This document shows positions 16,199 to 24,415 of a stretch of DNA of 32,626 bases, piece by piece (position 1 is the first letter of the stretch; every line of letters begins with the position of its first letter). The DNA comes from Lachnospiraceae bacterium. Lineage in GTDB: Bacteria; Bacillota; Clostridia; Lachnospirales; Lachnospiraceae. The position numbers and the translations under genes were made by a program. The notes under the pieces are model-generated. The model ran no database searches, was not told where the DNA came from, and saw nothing but the letters and a program-made list of their open reading frames with translations. The stretch spans positions 1-32,626 of the forward strand of contig VSND01000049.1 in the NCBI GenBank assembly GCA_009774145.1. Direction: 5' to 3'.

Positions 16199-17050
16199 CT
16201 ATGCCTCGCACAGACCCAGAAATGCCCCCATATTCCCTCTCCTGCCTCCGCTTGCACGATGGGAAAACAGAAGGTCCGGATTGCAGCAGGTGCAGATTCC
16301 GGGCATCGCCAGATGCTCCGGCCGGATTCCTGCTTCCAGCAGAACGATCTCGTTGGCGCGCCAGAGGTTCAGCTGATACTTGTGATCCGGTTTGCGGTAC
16401 AGCAGACGCTCGTCTGCATGCGCCCGGAATTCTTTCTTAAATATCAGAGCCACATCCTCACTGACTTCATAACAGTCCTGACAGATGGACGGTCCGATTG
16501 CCGCGCGCAGATGTTCCGGCTCTGTTCCAAAAGCTTCCTTCATCCGCTCTATGGTCACTGCCCCCATACGCCCTGCAGTCCCTTTCCATCCGGAATGGGA
16601 CAGCCCGACCGCATGGTGTACAGGATCCACAAAAAACAGCGGAACACAGTCTGCATAAAAAGTCGCCAGCATCAGCCCCGGCACATTTGTGATCATCCCG
16701 TCCACATCCGTATATTCCAACGGCTCTGTATATCCTTTTCCTCTGTCTGCCTCTGTTACCAGACGTACATTCGTCGTATGTGTCTGCTGTGACAGTACCA
16801 GGGATTCCGGATCAAATCCAATGGCTGCCCCCATACGGCGGAAGTTCTCCCGGACACATTCCGGGTCATCCCCTCTTGTAAAGCTCAGATTCATCTCTGC
16901 AAGATGTCCCTTACTGACACCGCCCAGACGCGTAGAAAAACCATGGCGCACCAGTTTTGTATCCTCCAGATTCCGGAATACAAAATACGGCACGCCATGT
17001 TTCTCTTTTTTTCGCATATCCCTGTTTTCACTTTTCATCTTCCATACCAT
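16199..17050 (-). CDS. pgeF: peptidoglycan editing factor / YfiH-type laccase-domain protein
   Basis: A 283-residue protein of the YfiH/PgeF family (formerly multicopper polyphenol oxidase). In other bacteria it is a zinc enzyme that keeps incorrect amino acids out of peptidoglycan precursors. Conserved metal-site motifs are visible: LSQQTHTTNV, ADCVPLFFVDP and SHSGWKGT, and GPSICQDCYEV further on. The start at 17050 follows GGAGGAG with seven bases spacing. It is the last gene of the rplS-to-pgeF run, after yraN and a strong intergenic hairpin. Length is typical. No nagBA promoter is shared; the nag operon begins beyond its stop. Confidence 0.88.
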   Translation of the reverse strand: MVWKMKSENRDMRKKEKHGVPYFVFRNLEDTKLVRHGFSTRLGGVSKGHLAEMNLSFTRGDDPECVRENFRRMGAAIGFDPESLVLSQQTHTTNVRLVTEADRGKGYTEPLEYTDVDGMITNVPGLMLATFYADCVPLFFVDPVHHAVGLSHSGWKGTAGRMGAVTIERMKEAFGTEPEHLRAAIGPSICQDCYEVSEDVALIFKKEFRAHADERLLYRKPDHKYQLNLWRANEIVLLEAGIRPEHLAMPGICTCCNPDLLFSHRASGGRRGNMGAFLGLCEA

Positions 17051-17070
17051 AGACAGACTCCTCCATAACC

Positions 17071-17109
17071 ATACAGCGCCAGAACCTTTCCCCGTTTATG
17101 GCGCTGTAT
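17071..17109 (-). other. hairpin between yraN and pgeF
   Basis: ATACAGCGCCA (17071-17081) and TGGCGCTGTAT (17099-17109) form a perfect 11-bp stem with a 17-base loop. It begins at the yraN stop codon and ends a few bases before the pgeF ribosome binding site. No T-run follows, so an mRNA-processing or translation-control role is more likely than plain termination. Confidence 0.55.
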
Positions 17110-17459
17110 CAGACTGTTTCAAATGCATTTTTTATATGTTCGATCTCATTTCCCATAACGCTGATCACATCAAACCGGCATGCCTGACTGTCCGGAATCC
17201 GATGCCGGTGACAATAATACACCGCAGCTTTGGAAATCCGTCTCTGTTTCCAGATACCGACCGCTTCCAGAGGATGGCCTGACTGTCCGTCTCTGCGGTA
17301 TTTCACTTCTATAAATACCAGATATCTGCCGTCTCTGGCAATCAGATCGATCTCCCCCTGACGGCAGTAAAAATTCCGTTCCAGAATCTCGTACCCCTGT
17401 TCTGAAAGCCACCGGGCAGCCATTTCCTCATAAACTGTCCCTGTCTGTCTTCTGTTCAT
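17109..17459 (-). CDS. yraN: YraN family (UPF0102) nuclease-fold protein
   Basis: A 116-residue protein with a restriction-endonuclease-like core: YCRQGEIDLIARDGRYLVFIEVKYR carries the Glu, Asp and Glu-x-Lys positions of the PD-(D/E)XK fold. Members sit beside rnhB in many bacteria; the exact substrate is not established, although processing of recombination intermediates has been suggested. The ATG at 17459 is preferred because GGGGAG lies seven bases before it; the ATG five codons upstream has none. It follows rnhB closely. Confidence 0.85.
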   Translation of the reverse strand: MNRRQTGTVYEEMAARWLSEQGYEILERNFYCRQGEIDLIARDGRYLVFIEVKYRRDGQSGHPLEAVGIWKQRRISKAAVYYCHRHRIPDSQACRFDVISVMGNEIEHIKNAFETV

Positions 17460-17477
17460 CGCCAGACTCCCCATCCG

Positions 17478-18146
17478 TCATTCTGCATGATTGGTAAAGT
17501 TCCGTATAAACGTTTTCCTGTGGATCTCGCAGGGACCCATTTCCCGGATTGACGCAATATGCGCCGCCGAACCATAGCCTTTGTTTGACGCGAACCCGTA
17601 CCCTGGGTATTTTTGATCCATTTCAACCATCATACGGTCCCGGGTCACTTTGGCAATCACACTCGCTGCAGCAATGGATACACTTTTTGCATCCCCTTTT
17701 ATAATCGGGACCTGTTTTAAGGTTACTTCCGGTATGGTCACCGCATCATTCAAAAGTATATCCGGTGCCATGCCAAGCTTTTCTATGGCCTGGCGCATGG
17801 CCTCATACGTTGCCTGAAGAATATTGATCTCATCAATTCTGGCGTGACTTACCACGCCCGTACCGACTGCAAGCGCTTTCTCCATGATCTCCTCATAGAG
17901 AAGCTCTCTTCTTCTGGCCGTCAGCTTTTTGGAATCGTTCAGATAGAGAATCTGACAGTCCCGCGGCAGAATCACTGCCCCGGCAACCACCGGACCTGCA
18001 AGCGGGCCTCTGCCCGCTTCGTCAATCCCGCAGATCAGTCCGCAGCTTTCGTATTTTTTCTCGTATAGCCTCATGTTCTCAAGCCTGTCAAGCTCTGCTG
18101 CAAGTTTTTCCTGCTGTTTTTTCAGCCGTTCTTCCTTTTTCGTCAT
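17478..18146 (-). CDS. rnhB: ribonuclease HII
   Basis: A 222-residue RNase HII that removes single ribonucleotides and RNA primers from DNA. Motifs: CGIDEAGRGPLAGPVVAGAV (catalytic Asp-Glu), NDSKKLTARRR, LNDAV with Asp, KGDAKSVSIAAASVIAKVTRDR. A charged coiled-coil-like N-terminus of about 35 residues precedes the domain. ATG at 18146 overlaps the TAA of lepB (TAATG); the longer frame would lie inside lepB. Both RNase H types are therefore present in this window. Confidence 0.93.
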   Translation of the reverse strand: MTKKEERLKKQQEKLAAELDRLENMRLYEKKYESCGLICGIDEAGRGPLAGPVVAGAVILPRDCQILYLNDSKKLTARRRELLYEEIMEKALAVGTGVVSHARIDEINILQATYEAMRQAIEKLGMAPDILLNDAVTIPEVTLKQVPIIKGDAKSVSIAAASVIAKVTRDRMMVEMDQKYPGYGFASNKGYGSAAHIASIREMGPCEIHRKTFIRNFTNHAE

Positions 18147-18721
18147 TACTGATGCTTTAACACTCCTATCTCGTCCAGCGGCCAGATACGGACCCATGCT
18201 CTGCCGATGATTTCATCTCTGTGAATGGTACTTACACCCGGATCCCGGCTGTCCATACTGTCATTCCGGTTATCGCCAAGAACAAAGTATTCGCCCTCGC
18301 CCAATGTAATCGGATCCTCTGCAAGCCCTGCACTTTTCATCACCTCTCTGCCGTAGGATTCGCTGAGAATCTCCCCATTGATATAGATCGACCCGTCCTG
18401 AATCTGAATCGTCTCTCCCGGCAGTCCGATGATTCTTTTAATATAGTAAACATTCTCCTCATGCCGAAACGGGAAGACAATGATATCATACCGCTTCGGG
18501 TCTGAAAACCGGTATGTAATCTTATCGACGATCAGATTATCCCCGTGGCTTAATGTATTTTCCATGGAGCTTCCGCTTACATAAGTCCTCTGGCCCACAA
18601 AGGTAATGATAAAAAATGTGATCCCTACAACAATTCCCACATATATAAGAAACCCCAGAATCTCCCGTAAGATTCCCGGCTTTTTCTCTTCATAGTTCTC
18701 TTCGTATTCGTATTTTCCCAT
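18146..18721 (-). CDS. lepB: signal peptidase I (intact)
   Basis: A 191-residue type I signal peptidase, anchored by one N-terminal membrane helix (about 21-43) with its catalytic domain outside the cell. The dyad is intact: Ser52 in VSGSSMENTL and Lys95 in YYIKRIIGLPGE. FVLGDNRNDSMDSRD (box E) follows. It lies between rbgA, four bases upstream, and rnhB, which overlaps its stop. It removes signal peptides from Sec-exported proteins and contrasts with the inactive paralogue at 19631-20212. Confidence 0.95.
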   Translation of the reverse strand: MGKYEYEENYEEKKPGILREILGFLIYVGIVVGITFFIITFVGQRTYVSGSSMENTLSHGDNLIVDKITYRFSDPKRYDIIVFPFRHEENVYYIKRIIGLPGETIQIQDGSIYINGEILSESYGREVMKSAGLAEDPITLGEGEYFVLGDNRNDSMDSRDPGVSTIHRDEIIGRAWVRIWPLDEIGVLKHQ

Positions 18722-18725
18722 CCTT

Positions 18726-19610
18726 CTACCTCATACTGTCCATGCTCTTATCATATTCCCCTTCCGGAGGAAATTCAAGTGTAATCTTCCCAAGGCGGCC
18801 GCTTCGAAAATCATCCAGAAGAAAAACTGCTGCCCGTCCGATGTCAGGCTCCCCGCCTTTTGTCAGGCAGGATCTTGCCTGTGCAATCTTTGTCAGCAGC
18901 TCCCGTTCTTCCGGATTCTCCGGAAATTCTGTCTTATAGCGTTCCTCCAGGCAGAGAGGAAAATATTTCTGCAAAAAACATCCCAGTCTTCCGGCAAGCT
19001 CCTGCAGATTCAGAATCTCATCATTGACAGATCCCAGGAACGCAAGTCGGATTCCTGCTTCCTGATCGTCAAATCTGGGCCAGAGAATTCCAGGCGTATC
19101 CAGAAGCTCCACCTGCCTGTTCAGCCGTATCCACTGCGCGCCTTTTGTCACGCCAGGCTTATTTCCGGTCTTCGTACATGCCCTGCCTGCAAAGCTGTTG
19201 ATAAATGTGGACTTTCCCACATTGGGAATTCCTGCCACCATCGCGCGGACCGGCCGGTTCAGGATTCCCCGTCTTCGGTCCCTCTCGGTTTTTTCTTTAC
19301 ACGCTTCTTTTATCACATTCTGAACGGTCTTCATTCCTGTCCTGCCTCTGGAATCCAGTTGAACGACAAAATATCCCTTCGCCTTAAACCACGCTTCCCA
19401 CGCCTGATTCCAGCAGTCGCTGGCAAGATCCGCCTTATTCAGAAGAATCAGCCGTGCCTTGCCCTTTCCCAGCTCATCGATATCCGGATTCCGGCTGGCA
19501 AGAGGCGCCCTTGCATCCACAAGCTCTATAATCAGGTCAATCAGCTTTATATTTTCCTGCATCATCCTCCGGGCCTTTGTCATGTGCCCGGGATACCACT
19601 GTATATTCAT
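18726..19610 (-). CDS. rbgA: ribosome biogenesis GTPase YlqF
   Basis: A 294-residue circularly permuted GTPase needed for late assembly of the 50S ribosomal subunit. The motif order is G4 (LNKADLA), G1 (GIPNVGKST) and G3 (DTPGI), which is the permuted order of this family, with MNIQWYPGHMTKARR at the N-terminus. AGGAGG precedes the ATG. It lies between the two signal peptidase genes and follows rplS in the order usual in Firmicutes. Length is normal. Confidence 0.95.
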   Translation of the reverse strand: MNIQWYPGHMTKARRMMQENIKLIDLIIELVDARAPLASRNPDIDELGKGKARLILLNKADLASDCWNQAWEAWFKAKGYFVVQLDSRGRTGMKTVQNVIKEACKEKTERDRRRGILNRPVRAMVAGIPNVGKSTFINSFAGRACTKTGNKPGVTKGAQWIRLNRQVELLDTPGILWPRFDDQEAGIRLAFLGSVNDEILNLQELAGRLGCFLQKYFPLCLEERYKTEFPENPEERELLTKIAQARSCLTKGGEPDIGRAAVFLLDDFRSGRLGKITLEFPPEGEYDKSMDSMR

Positions 19611-19630
19611 AAATCCTCCTCGTGAACGAA

Positions 19631-20212
19631 CTACGGAATCCTTCCAAAATTATCCCATGGATAACGGACAAACCATGCCATCCCATAGATATCCCGCCTT
19701 CTGACATTACCGATGTCTGCATTCCGGCTGTCTTCACTGGCATTTCGGTTATCTCCAAGTACAAAATATTCATCCTTATCCAGCAGGATCTCTTCTTCTG
19801 CTACTCCTGCAAAATCCATCTGCTCATTTCCGGTTCCCGTCTCAAACAGTTCTCCATTGACATAGACAAAGCCTTCCACAATCTGTACGGTATCACCGGG
19901 CGTACCGATTACACGCCGCATATAATAATGAGTATTCGCATTTCCGTTTGGTTTAAATACAACCACGTCTCCTGCCTTCGGCGCTGCCAGAGAATAGATA
20001 AACCGGTTTACCAGCACCTGCGCGCCGCTGTTTACCGTAGGTTCCATCGCCTGTCCCACACAGGTCAGGCTCGTCATAAAATAATACACCAGAACACATC
20101 CGATCGCAAAAGCCAGCACACACTCTCCAACCCAGACAAATGCGTTCTGGATTGCCGATGCCTGAATCACACGCCTCTTCCTGTTAAAACTCAGCCCTTT
20201 TTTTCTCTTCAT
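19631..20212 (-). CDS. signal peptidase I paralogue lacking the catalytic dyad
   Basis: A 193-residue member of the signal peptidase I family, with a cytoplasmic basic N-terminus (MKRKKGLSFNRKRR), one membrane helix (about 25-46) and an extracellular S26 domain. The nucleophile position is Ala55 (GCG, 20048-20050) in VGQAMEPTV, where active enzymes have Ser. The general-base Lys is Arg99 (CGG, 19916-19918) in YYMRRVIGTPGD. The fold-defining FVLGDNRNASEDSR is kept, and the reading frame is open with no stops or frameshift. It is probably a membrane pseudoenzyme that binds rather than cuts; a sequencing error would not explain two independent changes. It sits between rplS and rbgA. Confidence 0.85.
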   Translation of the reverse strand: MKRKKGLSFNRKRRVIQASAIQNAFVWVGECVLAFAIGCVLVYYFMTSLTCVGQAMEPTVNSGAQVLVNRFIYSLAAPKAGDVVVFKPNGNANTHYYMRRVIGTPGDTVQIVEGFVYVNGELFETGTGNEQMDFAGVAEEEILLDKDEYFVLGDNRNASEDSRNADIGNVRRRDIYGMAWFVRYPWDNFGRIP

Positions 20213-20248
20213 GCTCCTGTACCTTTTGATGTATACTGCCCATAATCG

Positions 20249-20281
20249 AAAAAAGGGACATCATACTTTCGTACATGTCCC
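20249..20281 (-). terminator. intrinsic terminator after rplS
   Basis: GGGACAT/ATGTCCC stem (20255-20261 with 20275-20281) with a short inner stem and GAAA loop, followed on the minus strand by TTTTTT (20249-20254). It separates rplS from the signal peptidase/rbgA group. Confidence 0.8.
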
Positions 20282-20291
20282 TCCTGACAGC

Positions 20292-20639
20292 TTATTTTAC
20301 CAGCTCTTTTACCTTTGCCGCCTTGCCGACGCGGTCTCTCAGGTAATTCAGTTTCGCGCGTCTTACTTTACCGCGGCGAACCACCTCGATCTTCTCAACG
20401 TTCGGAGAATGCAGCGGCCAGGTCTTCTCAACGCCGATTCCGTTCGAATTTTTTCTTACCGTGAAGGTCTCTCTGTTGCTTCCGCCCTGTCTCTTTAAAA
20501 CGGTTCCTTCAAATACCTGAATTCTCTCACGGGTGCCCTCTTTGATCTTCGCATGTACTCTCACGGTATCACCCACATGGAAGACCGGCACTTCCGCTTT
20601 TAACTGCTCTGCCTCGATGTTCCTGATAATCTCGTTCAT
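20292..20639 (-). CDS. rplS: 50S ribosomal protein L19
   Basis: A 115-residue ribosomal protein L19 at the 30S-50S interface. MNEIIRNIEAEQ, FHVGDTVRVH, FEGTVLKRQGG, GVEKTWPLHSPNVEKIEVVRRGKVRRAKL are all standard. AGGAGG precedes the ATG. It ends the ffh-rpsP-khpA-rimM-trmD run and has its own promoter inside the end of trmD, followed by a clear terminator. Function is beyond doubt. Confidence 0.97.
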   Translation of the reverse strand: MNEIIRNIEAEQLKAEVPVFHVGDTVRVHAKIKEGTRERIQVFEGTVLKRQGGSNRETFTVRKNSNGIGVEKTWPLHSPNVEKIEVVRRGKVRRAKLNYLRDRVGKAAKVKELVK

Positions 20640-20721
20640 TGTGTTCCTCCTTCATCAATGGATGTTCTTAATACGTCTGGCGTAACAGAGGACCATCTCT
20701 TCTTTTCTCACAACGCGTTTC

Positions 20722-20750
20722 ATTTTATCATAATTTCTCATGCTTTGCAA
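20722..20750 (-). promoter_or_regulatory. promoter of rplS
   Basis: Minus-strand TTGCAA (20745-20750), 17-base spacer, TAAAAT (20722-20727). The -35 box lies within the last codons of trmD, so rplS can be expressed separately, with a leader of about 75 bases. Confidence 0.6.
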
Positions 20751-21459
20751 GGAATTTTTTATCTTCCTCCGTAAGATTCGCTGTCTCAAGCAGATCCGGC
20801 CGTCTCTCTTTTGTACGAATCAGTGACTGCTCTCTTCTCCACTTTTCCACATTGGCATGATGTCCCGACAGAAGGATCGGCGGAACTTTCTTCCCCCTCC
20901 ACTCTTCCGGGCGGCTGTACTGGGGATACTCCAGAAGATTATCATGAAAGGAGTCAAACTCCGCAGAGTCTTCGTTGTGCAGGACTCCGTCCAGAAGTCT
21001 GGAAACCGCATCCATGACGACCAGCGCCGGAAGCTCTCCTCCCGTCAGTACATAGTCGCCAATCGATACCTCGTCTGTCACGATCTCCTCCAGCACCCGT
21101 TCGTCAATCCCTTCATAATGACCGCACAGAAAGACCAGCTCTTTTTCCTGTGCCAGCTCTTCTGCCATCCTCTGGTCAAAGACCTTTCCCTGAGGACTCA
21201 TATAAAGCATCCGGGGCTTTTCTGAAAGCTTTTCCGCCACGGACTCATATGCCAGACAGACCGGTTCCGCCTGCATGACCATCCCGGCGCCTCCGCCATA
21301 GGGATAATCGTCCACCCGATTGTGTTTATTCACTGAAAAATCCCGGATATTCACAGTCTCCAGAGACAAAAGCCCTTTTTCCACCGCTCTTCCGGTAATG
21401 CTTGTCTGAAATCCATCCCGGATCATATCCGGAAACAGGGTCAATACGTGAAAATTCAT
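20728..21459 (-). CDS. trmD: tRNA (guanine37-N1)-methyltransferase
   Basis: A 243-residue SPOUT-class enzyme that methylates G37 next to the anticodon and prevents +1 frameshifts. MNFHVLTLFPDMI, DDYPYGGGAGMVMQAEP, FLCGHYEGIDERV, SIGDYVLTGGELPA (knot) and LLSGHHANVEKWRR are all family marks. Its ATG overlaps the rimM TGA (ATGA), so the two are coupled. Length is normal. Confidence 0.97.
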   Translation of the reverse strand: MNFHVLTLFPDMIRDGFQTSITGRAVEKGLLSLETVNIRDFSVNKHNRVDDYPYGGGAGMVMQAEPVCLAYESVAEKLSEKPRMLYMSPQGKVFDQRMAEELAQEKELVFLCGHYEGIDERVLEEIVTDEVSIGDYVLTGGELPALVVMDAVSRLLDGVLHNEDSAEFDSFHDNLLEYPQYSRPEEWRGKKVPPILLSGHHANVEKWRREQSLIRTKERRPDLLETANLTEEDKKFLAKHEKL

Positions 21460-21968
21460 TCGTCCAAAAGTCCTTCCAGCACATGCACCAGCATTTTCTT
21501 TTCTTCCACATCCACATTCAGAATGCAGTCCCGGATGGCCGGAAGCAAAATCTCCTTCTTCTGCGGAGTCTCCACCACGTACACATCATTGGCTCCGGTC
21601 TGGAGCACATCAACCAGTGTTCCCAATGTCTCTCCAAGATCCGTCACCACCGTCATATGGATCAGATCCGCGATGAAATTCTCATTTTCCTCCAGAGGGA
21701 CTGCATCCTCTCTGGAGATCAGCAGATCCATGCCTTTGTATTTTTCAATGTCGTTGATGCTGTCATAGCCCCTGAATTTCAGGATTACCTGATTTTTAAA
21801 ATATTTTACTCCTGTGATCTCCAGCTCTTTCTGTTCGATTCCGGTATCCAGCAGCACCTTTTTGAGCGCCTCGAAACGCCGGGGATCATCCGTCGTGGGA
21901 AATACCTTTACTTCCCCTCTGACTCCATGCGTGGACGAAATCACTCCAACTCTTAAAAACTGTTCCAT
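21456..21968 (-). CDS. rimM: ribosome maturation factor RimM
   Basis: A 170-residue 30S maturation factor that binds S19. It has an N-terminal VGVISSTHGVRGEVKVFP domain and a C-terminal PRC-barrel region (about 95-165). The start at 21968 (MEQFLRVG) matches the family and follows AAAGG; the longer frame has no support. It is coupled with trmD downstream and lies about 100 bases after khpA. Confidence 0.95.
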   Translation of the reverse strand: MEQFLRVGVISSTHGVRGEVKVFPTTDDPRRFEALKKVLLDTGIEQKELEITGVKYFKNQVILKFRGYDSINDIEKYKGMDLLISREDAVPLEENENFIADLIHMTVVTDLGETLGTLVDVLQTGANDVYVVETPQKKEILLPAIRDCILNVDVEEKKMLVHVLEGLLDE

Positions 21969-22075
21969 TCTCTGCCTTTCTGCAAGTGTATCAAACACAG
22001 CTTTTCCGTTCATTGACAAAAACAAAAAGCGGCGATCGCTCGCCGCATCCTGTTCATGACAATAGAAATATACCT

Positions 22076-22306
22076 TTACTGTACGATCTCCACAACCACT
22101 TTTTTATCATCTCTGGACGCCGCTGCTTTTACAAGCGAACGGATGGCTTTGGCAATGCGGCCCTGTTTCCCGATCACTTTCCCCATGTCTGTTGGTGATA
22201 CACGAAGCTCTACAACCGTCGCGTTGTCCTTTTCCGTCTCGGTGACAACCACTTCGTCCGGATGATCCACCAGTGCTTTTGCCAGCACTTCCACTAATTC
22301 TTTCAT
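22076..22306 (-). CDS. khpA: KH-domain RNA-binding protein KhpA
   Basis: A 76-residue single KH-domain protein (YlqC/KhpA) that partners KhpB in RNA binding and cell-division control in other Firmicutes. The GKVIGKQGRIAKAIR loop carries the GxxG motif. Two adjacent ATG codons occur; the second, 22306, is seven bases from GGAGG and gives the usual family length. It lies between rpsP and rimM in the standard order. Confidence 0.93.
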   Translation of the reverse strand: MKELVEVLAKALVDHPDEVVVTETEKDNATVVELRVSPTDMGKVIGKQGRIAKAIRSLVKAAASRDDKKVVVEIVQ

Positions 22307-22340
22307 CATTCCACCTCCAAGGGGTATGACAGCAATACTT

Positions 22341-22586
22341 TTATTTGCTGATTCCTGCAAGTTTAAACAGTTTACCAACTACTTCTGTCGGCTGCGCACC
22401 ATTCGCAAGCCATTTCCTGGCTGCTTCTTCGTTGATATTGAATGTACTCGGGTCGGTGTTCGGATCATAAGTCCCGATCTCCTCAATGAATCTTCCGTCA
22501 CGCGGGGAGCGGGAATCAGCTACGATCACTCTGTAAAAGGGAGCTTTCTTCTGTCCCATTCTTCTTAATCTGATTTTTACTGCCAT
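22341..22586 (-). CDS. rpsP: 30S ribosomal protein S16
   Basis: An 81-residue S16, an assembly protein of the small subunit. MAVKIRLRRMGQKKAPFYRVIVADSR is the classic start, and IGTYDPNT and EEAARKWLANGAQPT are also typical. GGAGG precedes the ATG. A strong hairpin lies just upstream in the leader after ffh. Confidence 0.97.
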   Translation of the reverse strand: MAVKIRLRRMGQKKAPFYRVIVADSRSPRDGRFIEEIGTYDPNTDPSTFNINEEAARKWLANGAQPTEVVGKLFKLAGISK

Positions 22587-22617
22587 TCTTCTTTACCTCC
22601 ATAATCGTTCCGCTTCA

Positions 22618-22641
22618 GCCCGGTCCACATATGGTCCGGGC
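22618..22641 (-). other. hairpin between ffh and rpsP
   Basis: GCCCGG...CCGGGC with CCA/TGG inside and one mismatched pair, loop TATG. No T-run follows on the minus strand. It may be an mRNA-processing or partial-termination site that adjusts ribosomal protein output relative to ffh. Confidence 0.5.
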
Positions 22642-22677
22642 CTGCGCTGTTTCTTTTTTTATTGTGTAAACGGAATG

Positions 22678-24033
22678 TTAAAACGGCAGTCTGCCGAACA
22701 TTCCCTTTTTACTGAATTTTCCTTTGCCCATCAGTCCGGGCATCTGCTTCATCATCTTTTTGGACTGCTCAAACTGTTTGACCAGACGGTTCACCTCGCT
22801 GATATCCACGCCCGCTCCTCTGGCAATCCTGCGCTTTCTCGACGGATTCAGAAGATCCGGATTCTGACGTTCCTTTATGGTCATGGAAAGAATGATCGCT
22901 TCAATCTGCGCCATCTTTTTCTCGTCGACTGCATCCTCGATCTGCTTCATCTGACTTCCGCCCATCCCCGGCAGCATACCCAGAAGCGCTCCGATTCCGC
23001 CCATTTTCTTCATCTGGTTCATACTTTCCAGATAATCTTCAAAGTCAAACTGGTTCTTCTTCATCTTCTGAACCATCTGCCGTGACTTCTCTTCATCCAA
23101 GGATTCCTGTGCTTTTTCAATCATAGTCAGCACATCGCCCATACCGAGAATCCTGGATGCCATGCGGTCCGGATAAAACTGCTCCAGATCGGAAAGCTTC
23201 TCCCCCATTCCCACATACAGAATCGGTTTCCCCGTTACTGCACGAATGGACAGAGCCGCACCGCCTCTCGTATCGCCGTCCAGCTTTGTCAGGATCACTC
23301 CGTCGATGCCGACCTTATCTGCAAAGGAGGAAGCTACGTTGACTGCATCCTGACCGGTCATGGAATCTACCACCAGAATGCTCTGGGCAATGTCCACATG
23401 ATCCCGGATCTCGATCAGCTCATTCATCATATCCTCGTCGATATGCAGACGTCCTGCCGTGTCGAGGATGACAACGCTCATGCCATGACTTTTTGCATGC
23501 TCAACTGCTGCTTTGGCAATATTCACCGGCTTATGCTGGTCTCCCATGGAAAAGACTTCCACGCCCTGCTTTTCCCCGTTGACCTGAAGCTGTCTGATCG
23601 CTGCGGGACGGTAGATGTCGCAGGCGGCCAGCAGAACCTTCCGGCCTTTGATTTTATACTTGCCGGCGAGCTTTGCTGCCGTTGTCGTCTTACCTGCACC
23701 CTGAAGACCGGTCATCATAATGACTGTGATCTCATTGGACGGACGAAGCTTAATCTCCGTGGTCTCACTGCCCATCAGGCTGATCATCTCTTCATGAACG
23801 ATCTTGATCACGGTCTGTCCCGGTGTCAGGCTCTCCAGCACATCCGTGCCGACTGCCCGGGTTTCTACCGATTTGATAAACTGCCTGACTACTTTAAAGC
23901 TTACATCTGCTTCCAGAAGTGCAAGCTTTACCTCTTTCAGGGCAGTTTTCACATCTGCTTCTGTCAGTCTGCCTTTGCTCCGCAGATTCTTGAACACATT
24001 CTGTAATTTTTCTGATAAACTGTCAAATGCCAT
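22678..24033 (-). CDS. ffh: signal recognition particle protein Ffh (SRP54)
   Basis: A 451-residue SRP GTPase that binds 4.5S/6S RNA and signal sequences and brings ribosomes to FtsY at the membrane. Domains: N (about 1-85), G with GLQGAGKTTTAAKLA, DTAGRLH, TKLDGDTRGGAALS, and a Met-rich M domain (about 300-440) with GIGALLGMLPGMGG. It ends with MGKGKFSKKGMFGRLPF. The ATG directly follows the stop of ylxM, so the two are coupled. Length is normal. Confidence 0.97.
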   Translation of the reverse strand: MAFDSLSEKLQNVFKNLRSKGRLTEADVKTALKEVKLALLEADVSFKVVRQFIKSVETRAVGTDVLESLTPGQTVIKIVHEEMISLMGSETTEIKLRPSNEITVIMMTGLQGAGKTTTAAKLAGKYKIKGRKVLLAACDIYRPAAIRQLQVNGEKQGVEVFSMGDQHKPVNIAKAAVEHAKSHGMSVVILDTAGRLHIDEDMMNELIEIRDHVDIAQSILVVDSMTGQDAVNVASSFADKVGIDGVILTKLDGDTRGGAALSIRAVTGKPILYVGMGEKLSDLEQFYPDRMASRILGMGDVLTMIEKAQESLDEEKSRQMVQKMKKNQFDFEDYLESMNQMKKMGGIGALLGMLPGMGGSQMKQIEDAVDEKKMAQIEAIILSMTIKERQNPDLLNPSRKRRIARGAGVDISEVNRLVKQFEQSKKMMKQMPGLMGKGKFSKKGMFGRLPF

Positions 24034-24369
24034 CTACAACTCCTCCAGAATGGTTGCGGCGATCTCTTCAATTTCTCTCATGGCAGGATAAACGGCCTGT
24101 TCCTCTGCAATCTTCCGGATCTGTCCGACCTGACTTCTGAGATGAACAAACTTCTCCACCAGATGCAGCTTCTCCTCATAACCGGCCAGCAGGCGGTTGC
24201 AGCGTTTGATCATGTCATGCACTCCCTGACGGCTGATGCCGAGGTTCTCTGCCACTTCACTGAAGGAGTAATCATTCAGAACCACATCCTCATAGACTCT
24301 TTTCTGATGTCCGGTCAGCAGCTCGCCGTAAAAATCATACAGAAGCGCCTGCTTCAGAATCTCTTCCAT
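24034..24369 (-). CDS. ylxM: YlxM/p13-like DNA-binding protein
   Basis: A 111-residue helix-turn-helix protein of the UPF0122/YlxM family, commonly cotranscribed with ffh and reported to influence SRP function in some Firmicutes. YDFYGELLTGHQKRVYEDVVLNDYSFSEVAENLGISRQGVHDMIKR is a sigma-4-like HTH (about 10-55); the rest is helical. The ribosome binding site is weak (AGGGTGA). It is the first gene of the ffh-to-trmD operon. Confidence 0.93.
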   Translation of the reverse strand: MEEILKQALLYDFYGELLTGHQKRVYEDVVLNDYSFSEVAENLGISRQGVHDMIKRCNRLLAGYEEKLHLVEKFVHLRSQVGQIRKIAEEQAVYPAMREIEEIAATILEEL

Positions 24370-24386
24370 ATTTGATCACCCTGGAT

Positions 24387-24415
24387 ATCTTACACGAAAA
24401 AGAATCAGGTGTCAA
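24387..24415 (-). promoter_or_regulatory. promoter of ylxM-ffh operon
   Basis: Minus-strand TTGACA (24410-24415), 17-base spacer, TAAGAT (24387-24392). The -35 box is half of an inverted repeat TGTCAAG/CTTGACA (24410-24416 and 24425-24431). Confidence 0.8.

Noticed and set aside
19631..20212. Degenerate signal peptidase as a simple pseudogene
   Set aside because: The frame is complete, with conserved anchor and box E, and only the catalytic positions are changed; decay would hit other sites too.
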